Shown piece after piece: positions 28,749-35,933 of a DNA stretch of 35,933 bases. The position numbers and the translations under genes were made by a program. The stretch comes from Sporisorium sorghi (lineage: Eukaryota > Basidiomycota > Ustilaginomycetes > Ustilaginales > Ustilaginaceae): assembly GCA_023212695.1 (NCBI GenBank), contig JALCCG010000219.1, forward strand, positions 1 to 35,933, read 5' to 3'. The notes under the pieces are model-generated. The model had not been told where the DNA came from and did no database searches. It saw only the letters and a list, made by a program, of their open reading frames with translations. Each line of letters opens with the position of its first letter. The first letter of the stretch is position 1.

Positions 28749-31172
28749 ATGAGCTGCTGGACATCCTCAACGACAGCATCAGTGCGAGTGGCTGCACCTC
28801 GCCTGCTTCGTGCTCGCACCAACACCGCCATCCTTCCAAAGCAGCTGCTGTCCGCCGCCACACGAGCTCCCGTCGCCGCACTAGGATCCTCCTCAAGGAC
28901 TATCTTTTCATCAGCTCCCCGCAGCAACAGTGCGACTGCAGCTTCCAGTGCAGCTTCAAAGACCGTCTCTGGACAAGATCTTTCGATTGCGCTGGACGAA
29001 CACGGTCAGATCCCAGCAGCACCCTATTCGCATTTGCCACTCGCAGGCACCTCACCCTCCTACAAGGTTCACCTCATCGTTCACCCGTATGATCAAGCAC
29101 GACCTGTTGACACATGGCCTTCTCATCTCGAGTCTGTCTCGCCTTTTCTCTCCGAGCTCGAAAGCCGTGCGAAAAAGGGCGGCAGCCTCGAAGGGTACGG
29201 CATCTCGTTCTCGTCTGGTGACGCTCGTACTAACGCCGGTCGCGATGCGGCAGCGCTGAAGCCATGGGATCCGACCACCTCACGAATGATGCGTGCCGTC
29301 CCAAATTCGGCACAGGAGCAGGAGCAATTCGTCGTCTACGCTTACTCAACCAACGGCACCATGGCCAAAGTCGGCCCCGTCTCGCTCTCCACCCTCGATG
29401 CCGGCTCGTCCTTCCGACAGCGTGTCGACGACGCCCTTGCCTCTGCACAGCCTCAGACGGGTCGCGCAAAGCCGGGCGATGAGACGCACGTCTACGTCTG
29501 CACCCACGGCTCGCGCGACTGCCGCTGCGGAGTCGCCGGAACCGCCGTCTTTCAAGCACTGAAGGACGAGGTTCGCTCGCACCAAGCTTCCACCATCAAG
29601 ACCGGCAACGACGCACCCAAGAAGGTTCGAGTGTTCCCCATCAGCCACGTTGGTGGTCACGCGTGGGCGGCCAACGCGCTCGTCTACCCGCACGGCGACT
29701 GGTACGGCAACTTGCGCGTCACCGACTCGAAGCTGGTTCTGCGCGCCGCACTCTCGCCCGCCAGCTCGGTGCACGATTTGGAGGATCTGCGCGAGAGGCT
29801 CGTGCATTGGCCCAGGTGGCGTGGCAGGCTCGGACTCAGCAAGGCCGCTCAACGTGATCACTACGCAGAGTGGGGTCCTCCTACCATCAATGCCGCTCAT
29901 CTTACACCGAGGAGCAGAGGCATTGCCACTTCGGCCGCGCGTCCCAGCAGCAGTGTAATCGGTACGCTGTCTTCTGCGTTCTCGTCGCCATCTCTCGCCA
30001 AAGGTGCTTCTGTCAGGACGTACGCCACGGATGCATCTGACAGCAAGCCCGCGTCTACGGGCACCGACAAGAAACCGTCCGCTCGTATGGCCGCATTCCG
30101 AGAGAAGCTCGCCGCCGACCTCTCCATCGACGACTTTGCCGCGGGCGACGTCGATTCGATCATCACCTCCACCCCCGCCTCATCAGGGCGAGTGCAAATG
30201 GGGCGCACCAAAGACGCGCGTCTCCCCTCTCACCTCAAAACCAAGATCCCGACGGGTGCCAACTACACCCGTATCAAGTCGGACCTGCGCGGGCTGGGCC
30301 TGTCGACCGTATGCGAAGAAGCGCGCTGTCCGAACATCGGCGAGTGCTGGGGCGGCTCCGGAGGCAAGGACACTGCGACGGCTACGATCATGATTATGGG
30401 CGATACGTGTACGCGCGGCTGTCGGTTCTGTGCGGTGAAGACGAGCCGGACGCCTGCGCCGCTGGACGTGCACGAGCCCGAGAACACCGCCGAGGCGATC
30501 TCGCGCTGGGGGTTGGGGTACATTGTGCTGACCAGCGTTGATCGGGACGACTTGGCGGATGGCGGGGCGAGTCATATCGCGAGCACGATCAGCAAGATCA
30601 AGTTCAAGTCGCCCAAGATTCTCGTCGAGGCGCTGGTGCCGGATTTCTCGGGGGACACGGCGTGTGTCGAGACCATCGTGCGGTCGGGGCTGGACGTATT
30701 CGCGCACAATGTCGAGACCGTCGAGCGGACGACGCCGTTCGTGCGCGATCGAAGGGCCAAGTACCGCCAGTCGCTCGCCGTGCTCGCGCATGCCAAGAAG
30801 ACCTCGCCAGCGCTGATTACAAAGACGTCGATCATGCTCGGCTGCGGCGAGCAGGACGCCGAGGTCGAGCAGACATTGCGCGATCTCAGGCAGGCCAACG
30901 TCGACGTGGTCACGTTCGGCCAGTACATGCGCCCCACCAAACGCCACATGAAGGTCGAGGAGTACGTCTCGCCGGAGAAGTTCGAACATTGGCAAAAGAC
31001 GGCCGAGGAGTTGGGCTTCTTGTATGTCGCCAGTGGGCCGTTGGTGAGGAGCTCGTACAAGGCCGGTGAGTTTTTCATCGAGAACGTGCTCAAGCAGAGG
31101 AGGGCGATGGTGCAAGGGGTCGTGGATGAGGGCAAGATCAGTGTCGAGCAGGTTGGACGCAGTCGTGTGTAG
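28749..31172 (+). CDS. LIP5: AIM32-like [2Fe-2S] protein fused to mitochondrial lipoyl synthase
   Basis: 807 residues, single exon, first ATG at 28749, stop TAG at 31170-31172. Residues 1-75 are rich in Arg, Ser and Ala with few acids, a typical mitochondrial presequence. About 85-385 is a sucrase/ferredoxin-like (AIM32) domain with thioredoxin-like fold: C-x8-C at Cys251/Cys260 ([11 protein letters not shown]) and HVGGH at His300/His304, the ligand set for a bis-His [2Fe-2S] cluster. About 388-447 is a linker rich in Ser, Ala and Arg that itself looks like a presequence. About 485-800 is complete lipoyl synthase: auxiliary cluster CX4CX5C at Cys522/527/533, radical-SAM CX3CX2C at Cys554/558/561, and the RSSY motif at 767-770. 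The second half inserts two sulfurs into octanoyl groups on E2 and H proteins of 2-oxoacid dehydrogenases and the glycine cleavage system. Both halves appear functional. The gene fusion is seen directly. Its meaning is inference. Confidence 0.93.
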   Translation: MSCWTSSTTASVRVAAPRLLRARTNTAILPKQLLSAATRAPVAALGSSSRTIFSSAPRSNSATAASSAASKTVSGQDLSIALDEHGQIPAAPYSHLPLAGTSPSYKVHLIVHPYDQARPVDTWPSHLESVSPFLSELESRAKKGGSLEGYGISFSSGDARTNAGRDAAALKPWDPTTSRMMRAVPNSAQEQEQFVVYAYSTNGTMAKVGPVSLSTLDAGSSFRQRVDDALASAQPQTGRAKPGDETHVYVCTHGSRDCRCGVAGTAVFQALKDEVRSHQASTIKTGNDAPKKVRVFPISHVGGHAWAANALVYPHGDWYGNLRVTDSKLVLRAALSPASSVHDLEDLRERLVHWPRWRGRLGLSKAAQRDHYAEWGPPTINAAHLTPRSRGIATSAARPSSSVIGTLSSAFSSPSLAKGASVRTYATDASDSKPASTGTDKKPSARMAAFREKLAADLSIDDFAAGDVDSIITSTPASSGRVQMGRTKDARLPSHLKTKIPTGANYTRIKSDLRGLGLSTVCEEARCPNIGECWGGSGGKDTATATIMIMGDTCTRGCRFCAVKTSRTPAPLDVHEPENTAEAISRWGLGYIVLTSVDRDDLADGGASHIASTISKIKFKSPKILVEALVPDFSGDTACVETIVRSGLDVFAHNVETVERTTPFVRDRRAKYRQSLAVLAHAKKTSPALITKTSIMLGCGEQDAEVEQTLRDLRQANVDVVTFGQYMRPTKRHMKVEEYVSPEKFEHWQKTAEELGFLYVASGPLVRSSYKAGEFFIENVLKQRRAMVQGVVDEGKISVEQVGRSRV

Positions 31173-31372
31173 AGACAGAGGTGCGGATGGACAGTGTGGA
31201 TTCTTCGCAATTCGAAACGCTGCATTACAGATTCGGATCGTGATTTCGTGTGTGTGAGACGACAGAGTGAATGTGTGAAGCTGAACAGGGACAGACAGTG
31301 AGGCAATCGTGTATGAGTGCGTGGAACGAGGGAACAGAAGCTTTCACAACATAACCGGCTTGGGACGGGAAA

Positions 31373-32776
31373 CTAAAACGACGTACGCGAATCAAACAGC
31401 ACGGAGGACGACGACGCCTCGGACTCGGGAAGCGATATCAGGCTCTCCACCGACACCTCTTCTCCACTCGTCCACCTTGGACTCGAGAACAGCGCACTCG
31501 ATCCGTCCTCGCCCTGCTGCTGCTGCGACACCCAAGCGACCGACAAATCCAGCCCTCTCCCATCCTCCCCCTCCCTCTCCGCGCGCTCGAAACTACACCA
31601 CCCATCGACCTCAAACCCGACCGCGCTCCTCACCCTCTCCCTCACCTCCTCTGCCCCCGCGCCCCTCACTTTAACCGTCCAGACCGCCTCGTCCTCCAGA
31701 TCCACCTCGTCGACCAGCCCGGCGTCCCACAGCACGCGCAGCACCGCCTTCGCCCTCAAGTACCGCCGGTGCTCGTACTCCAGCACGGTCTGGGCGTCCA
31801 GCAGGAAAGCCTGGTCGAACAGGCGCGGGTGTGCCGAGGTGGGTGCGGTCGGGTGTCGGCCGCCGAGCGCGTCGTAGAGCGCGTCGATGAGGCGGATTGT
31901 CACTGTACATGTTGCTGGGTCAGAGAGGGGAAGGTGCGGGAACTGGAAGTAGAGGTTCATGTCCTCTGCACCGGCTTCGCTTTCAGTAGCACAGTGGCTA
32001 GCGGTGCTCTTCTGATCTACCTCACGCTGGCGCGTGGCGAACAGCAGCGCGTTCCTGGGCAGCTTCGCCCCTCCAAACATCCCACCGGTCCTCCTCGCCC
32101 CCACACCACTCTCCACCTTACCCGCCACAACCGCCGGCTTTCTGTGCACCATCCTCGCCTTGTCCTCCATCTCCGCGCCAACCAGCCGCAGCGCAAGCGG
32201 CGCATCCACTACCAGGTTATCGAACACCCTCGCTCCGCCGGAGGAAAACTTGCGCGCAGGCTGCAGCCCAACGCCTCCTCGCAGGGGCGACAGGCTGAGC
32301 TGGCCGGCGGCGGGCCGAGCGCCGATACCGCTGAGGGCCCCACGGGCGAAGCTGACGCTGGGCCGGTTGAGCGTTGCATAGGCGGTGGTGGGGGTGGTAC
32401 GGTGGGAAGTGGAGCGGAATGTTTCGATTGCGCCGCGGAGCAGCGGTGAGCGCACGGTGTATGTGGTGGCACGCTTGATGAGTGCAGAGTACAGCGCGTG
32501 CGGGCTGCTCAAGCGGTGATGTGCGAGTCGGACCGCGCGCGTTGCGGTCGAGAGCAGCCGCTTGAGGAGTGCGCTGAGGGTGCCGTGACTGCGGATGGCG
32601 CGTGTGGTAGAGTGGATGCCTCTGCTGGACGCACCCCGCGTGAAAGCGTGCGTGGACGAGGCGGAAAAGCTGCGAGTGTGGGGCGTGATGACGCTGGTCG
32701 GACGAGGACGCGACCTCGCCTTGCCCGCGGCATGCATCACCGCGCGCAGGCGACCTGGCGATGGCCGCAGTATCAT
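31373..32776 (-). CDS. Arg/Ser-rich, probably mitochondrial protein of unknown function
   Basis: 467 residues from the first in-frame ATG (32776), stop TAG at 31373-31375, single exon. The first 200 residues are strikingly rich in Arg, Ser, Thr, Ala and His and poor in acids, with presequence-like strings such as TRSFSASSTHAF and later QPARKFSSGGARVF near residue 180. A mitochondrial location is therefore likely. The C-terminal half turns acidic and helical, with LLDAQTVLEYEHRRYLRAKAVLRVLWDAGLVDEVDLEDEAVW around residues 320-365. No known domain, metal site or membrane helix is recognised. The gene converges on the lipoyl synthase fusion gene (200 nt apart) and diverges from the LC8 gene across a 241-nt shared promoter. 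Confidence 0.75.
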   Translation of the reverse strand: MILRPSPGRLRAVMHAAGKARSRPRPTSVITPHTRSFSASSTHAFTRGASSRGIHSTTRAIRSHGTLSALLKRLLSTATRAVRLAHHRLSSPHALYSALIKRATTYTVRSPLLRGAIETFRSTSHRTTPTTAYATLNRPSVSFARGALSGIGARPAAGQLSLSPLRGGVGLQPARKFSSGGARVFDNLVVDAPLALRLVGAEMEDKARMVHRKPAVVAGKVESGVGARRTGGMFGGAKLPRNALLFATRQREVDQKSTASHCATESEAGAEDMNLYFQFPHLPLSDPATCTVTIRLIDALYDALGGRHPTAPTSAHPRLFDQAFLLDAQTVLEYEHRRYLRAKAVLRVLWDAGLVDEVDLEDEAVWTVKVRGAGAEEVRERVRSAVGFEVDGWCSFERAEREGEDGRGLDLSVAWVSQQQQGEDGSSALFSSPRWTSGEEVSVESLISLPESEASSSSVLFDSRTSF

Positions 32777-33017
32777 TGTGTCGTTGGTATCGTAACCTGG
32801 AGTGGTGGTGGTCGGGTGGCAAAAATCCAGGGTCCAGTTGCGCACCGTTGCAGCTCGACGTGCATCTGCGCACAGCGCCCTTTTCTCTCGTACGATACAC
32901 GCGCTTTTCCCTTCGAGGTGTTGCTCAGCGCTTTTCTCCGAGTGTTGCTCTTCCCGCACCCTCCCTCCCCTTCCTCTCCATCCCTCATCCTCACCAACCC
33001 CCTCTCACCACTCAAAA

Positions 33018-33419
33018 ATGACAGAAGCGCTCACCTCTCCACCCGCCGACTCCACCACCACCGCCACCGCCAACGTGCGCGACCTCAAACCCGTAATCAA
33101 AAACGTCGACATGTCAGACGACATGCAGGCCGAGACGATCGACATCGCGTACGACGCACTCGAGAAGTTCACCGTCGAAAAGGACATGGCGGGCCACGTG
33201 AAGCGCACGATGGATCAGAAGTTCGGGCCGACCTGGCACGCCGTTGTCGGGCAAAAGTACGGCAGTTACGTCACGCATGAGACGAAGCACTTTATCTACT
33301 TTTGTAAGTGTGCCCTACACTCAGCGGGTAGTGGAACAGGAACGGGTGATGAGGTACTGACGAGACAGTTTTATTGGCGTAGATCTGGGCCAGATGGCGT
33401 TCTTGCTTTGGCGAGCGTA
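33018..33419 (+). CDS. DYN2: dynein light chain LC8
   Basis: Two exons, 33018-33303 and 33382-33419, with a 78-nt intron (GTAAGT to CGTAG, branch TACTGAC near 33355), giving 107 residues. The join restores a Tyr codon and the classic FIYFYLGQ strand. The core reads as LC8: KNVDMSDDMQ, the helix DIAYDALEKFTVEKDMAGHVK, PTWHAVVGQKYGSYVTHETKHF, and a C-terminal GQMAFLLWRA in place of the usual AILLFKSG. The canonical protein is about 89 residues, and the extra length is a Thr/Ala/Pro-rich N-terminal extension of about 20 residues. LC8 is a dimeric hub that binds short linear motifs in dynein intermediate chain and many other partners, and it also acts at nuclear pores in yeast. Confidence 0.95.
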
Positions 33420-33775
33420 GTGGCTACAGCGGGCTCGAGCTTCAATTGTACAACGCTTCCTTCAGGTTTTCCGTCAGTCGTAATGCCTCTTTTCGAACAA
33501 GTGCGAGGTTGCGATGTCTCCTTTCATGGGATGAGGTCAGCTTTTGACGCACAAGGACAAAGTTCCGGTTGGCTATCAAGCACTCTGATGGACGAGGTGA
33601 ATGAGGGGTGCGGTCAGTGGCCTTCGTCAAAGCGAAGTCACACAGTTTCATCTCGAGCGATGCGGATGTCCGACTGTGCGGATCGAAAGACACGACGAGG
33701 TGGAAGAGGACCATCGCTTCTATTGCGGCTTCGTCTATCGGAGCAGAGTGTATCATGTGGCGGAGAGGAGCTTCG
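33420..33775. other. convergent 3' intergenic region
   Basis: About 355 nt between the converging LC8 gene and the DNAJC28-like gene. Open frames cross it in both directions but have no protein-like features. No gene is supported. Confidence 0.5.
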
Positions 33776-35538
33776 TCAAGCACTGCCGACAATCCGCTGC
33801 CTCGCCCAGTGCAGACTCCTCTGGATCGCCGCGAGCAATCCGACATTCTGAACTTCCGCATCCTTCCCCGCATCGCCTTTCCCTGCCTCACCGCCTCCAC
33901 CACCACCCGCCGCAACCGCGCTCCCCAACCACCCGTCCAACCATCCCTTCCCCCTCTCTCCACCCCTCGCACCACTTGCTGAACTCACCTCTCTCCCCCA
34001 CACATCGTACCTCACCTCTGCCCTCTCCTTCTCGAGCAATTCATCCCAACCGTCCACCCTCGCGCCACCCGCAACCTTCCCACGCAGGATCCCAGACACC
34101 TCATACACCAGCCTCGGCAGCGTCCTCTTCCACATATTCGCCAGTTCCACATCGAGCACCATCAGCCCTTTCCTCGCTGTAAATGGCGCGAGGTGGTTGT
34201 GTTTGCGGAATGAGGTCGTTGAGGCGTTTGAGTTCGTGGGTGTGGTATGCGCGTTCGCGGGTTTCCCATTCGGGGTCGCGGTAGCGCGTGGCTGTGTCGA
34301 CGAGGCGCTGCGCCGCCTCGGTGCGTGCGGCGGGGAGGTCCAGGACGGACTTTGCTTCCGCTGCAGCGATGCTGTTGAGGGGCAGCGGCTGCAACCCATC
34401 CGCTAGAGTGGACGTAGTGATCATGCGGCTAGCGCGGCGCACCCACGACTCATCAAACCGCTGCCTCCACGCCTTGAGTTCCGTCTCGAGTTCCATATTC
34501 AGCTCGACCCACGGCGGTGCCGCACCCTGCCTTTTCACGATCCGGTTCATAAAGTACTCCTCCCTCGCAAGAAAGGGGTTCTTCTCCTCCATATCCCGCT
34601 GGATCGGTTTACCTCTCAACTTGTTCTCCCTAAACGACCCGGATTCGAGCGCCGCCTTGATGCGTTTTTCAATAACACTATCCCACCCCTGCGCGTGCCC
34701 CAGCTGGAGCTGCAGGTTCCGGTTCGTATCCGACACCGTATCCCCTTTCACCTCCCCCTCCCCCTCCCCCTCGTCGGCCGATTGGGAGAGCTGGTAGTCG
34801 ATCACGCTTGCCCCGGCGCTCGGCCGTCTTCATACCCGCCCGCAGCTGCGTCATCGCCCTCGGGTCGTCGACGGGGAGAGCGGACACATTGACGCCCGCG
34901 GCTTGGAGCTTGGTCCGCGCCTCGGACTTCGCGGACAGGAACTGGCCGTAGTATATACTGGGCGTCTCTTGTCCGACGCCGAGCAGGTGTGCGGGTCGCA
35001 CGTAGACGGCGCGCCACGGCTTCTGATCGGGTGTCTTGGGCAGCTTGCGCCCGTCCTCGTGTGCGCCCTGCACGCCGGGGGGGGGGGTAACGAACAGCGC
35101 GCTCCCGGTGGGGGAGGGGCCAGGGGCGGTGGGTGTCTGGATGCCAGCACGGATCTTCTCGTCCGCCGAGTCCTTGTGCTCGTTTCCTCGGATGCGTAAG
35201 GGTTTGTACTTGTCCATGACCATGCGCAGCACGGTGTCTTGGACGCGCTCGTCGCCTGTCCAGATCGGGTCGTTGGGGTCCTGCGTTCGGGACTGTTTTG
35301 AGAGGGCGGCTTCTTCTTCCTCTTCTAATCGCAGGGCGTCCTGGAGCAGCTTGTCAGAGCCGGTCAGGCCGGAAGATGGGCTGGTCGAGGGCTCGCCGCG
35401 AGGATTTGAGTTGAGGTGCATGGTCGAGGTGGAGAAGGAGCGCGCTGATGCCACTTGCCGAGGTGCAGTGGCGCTACATCTTGAGAGTGTTGGAGATGAG
35501 GTAGTCGCTATGAGTCGTACTCTTGATGAGCTTGCCAT
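33776..35538 (-). CDS. mitochondrial DNAJC28-like (DUF1992) protein, frame broken twice
   Basis: The start is the ATG at 35538, and the first 45 residues (MASSSRVRLIATTSS onward) look like a mitochondrial presequence. The gene then runs in three minus-strand frames: 35538 to about 34815, about 34810 to 34209, and about 34206 to 33776. DUF1992, the DNAJC28 conserved domain, is in the second part around 34450-34690, with WDSVIEKRIKAALESGSF, RGKPIQRD and PPWVELNMELE segments. The third part continues with LAPFTARKGLMVLDVEL, the expected downstream block. One surplus base in the GGGG run at 34811-34814 and one in the GG at 34207-34208 would explain both breaks. Removing them gives 586 codons with no remainder. 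No splice sites fit instead. Sequencing error, a strain-specific lesion or a pseudogene are all possible. A C11 run at 35077-35087 (minus strand) lies in the first part. Confidence 0.7.
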
Positions 35539-35885
35539 CTTGGAGTATAGTGGTGGAAACTAAGAAGGGAGAGGAGTGTAGAGGTGGAGGAAAGATCGGC
35601 TGGCTGGTGCTGAGCACTCCGCGGCTTCTTCTTGGCTTTCGCTGCTGTTTTGCCACCGCTCAGGGTCCATTTTCTTTATTCAGCCGAAACAAACAAGTCG
35701 CCGAAAAGAGCACACACTCTCACGCTTCATCCAGCCTCTGCGCCATCACACGACCTTGACCTGCTTCTGTTCTTTGATCACCACAGCGCAACACCACGTC
35801 TGCCCGCTGCAAAAGCAATACAGAAGATGTGGTTGAGGTGAAAGTCCAAAAAAAAAAAAAAAAAAAAAAAGCTGCAAAAAAGAAA
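35539..35885. other. upstream region of the DNAJC28-like gene and tRNA 3' flank
   Basis: About 350 nt holding the promoter of the DNAJC28-like gene and, at its far end, the downstream flank of a tRNA gene transcribed in the same direction. An A23 tract (35848-35870) lies in it. No further gene is supported. Confidence 0.5.
35876..35881 (-). terminator. Pol III terminator of the tRNA gene
   Basis: On the minus strand a T6 run starts 5 nt after the tRNA 3' end (TTTCTTTTTTGCAGC), followed by a T23 tract. Runs of four or more T terminate RNA polymerase III. The long second run would act as a backup. Confidence 0.7.
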
Positions 35886-35933
35886 CGACGCCTACAGGAT
35901 TTGAACCTATGCTCCCAGAGGGAATGGCATATT
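35886..35933 (-). tRNA. tRNA-Ser, 3' part, cut by the window end
   Basis: Reading the minus strand from the window edge: the end of the anticodon arm, a long variable arm with a CCC/GGG stem (CCCTCTGGG), a T arm ATAGG-TTCAAAT-CCTGT whose five pairs close, then AGGCGTC and a final G. A long variable arm marks a class II tRNA (Ser or Leu), and the unpaired discriminator G points to Ser, since Leu normally has A. The 5' half and anticodon lie beyond the window, so the isoacceptor is unknown and an intron cannot be judged. The 3' CCA is not encoded, as usual in eukaryotes. Confidence 0.82.

Noticed and set aside
33442..33975. Minus-strand 177-codon frame overlapping the end of the DNAJC28-like gene
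   Set aside because: No protein-like features. The overlapping frame continues the DUF1992 protein with matching downstream motifs.

Overview
This window is from a fungal nuclear genome. The most likely source is a smut fungus or its yeast-like relatives (Ustilaginales, Basidiomycota). This rests on a moderately GC-rich, intron-poor gene style with GT..AG introns, long Ala/Ser/Gln-rich low-complexity stretches inside conserved proteins, pyrimidine-rich 5' regions, and the overall gene set. Genus and species cannot be fixed from the sequence alone.

Layout, left to right. After a 71-nt poly(A) tract comes a coiled-coil protein of unknown function (604-3216, +). Next is ribosomal protein eS19 (RPS19, three exons, 3856-5556, +) with an unusual acidic tail. 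Two minus-strand genes follow: a TANGO2/NRDE-family protein (6062-7036) and the RNA polymerase III subunit RPC11 (three exons, 7432-7958). Then come glycerol kinase GUT1 (9057-10589, +), the cytosolic iron-sulfur assembly WD40 protein CIA1 (11378-12739, +), a 98-nt assembly gap with duplicated flanks, and a very large YTA7/ATAD2-type AAA-ATPase with a bromodomain (13783-19831, +, one intron). A CRAL-TRIO/BCH plus RhoGAP protein (20265-23276) and an MFS transporter (24629-26221) are on the minus strand. Next are U2 snRNP A' (LEA1, 27484-28236, +), a fused AIM32-like [2Fe-2S] protein/lipoyl synthase (28749-31172, +), a presumed mitochondrial protein of unknown function (31373-32776, -), dynein light chain LC8 (33018-33419, +, one intron), a mitochondrial DNAJC28-like DUF1992 gene with two 1-nt frame breaks (33776-35538, -), and the 3' half of a tRNA-Ser (35886 to the window end, -).

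Most genes are unrelated housekeeping functions: translation, Pol III transcription, splicing, glycerol use, Fe-S assembly, chromatin, Rho signalling and dynein transport. There is no operon logic. No virus, transposase, CRISPR array or secondary-metabolite cluster is visible.

The most notable item is the single-exon 807-codon frame that joins a complete thioredoxin-like [2Fe-2S] protein of the sucrase/ferredoxin-like (AIM32) family to a complete lipoyl synthase. A second presequence-like segment lies between them, which suggests a two-enzyme mitochondrial precursor. Other points worth a second look are a short poly(A)-tailed segment flanked by a 17-bp direct repeat just upstream of that gene, the 79-bp duplication around the assembly gap, and the two single-base frame breaks in the DNAJC28-like gene.
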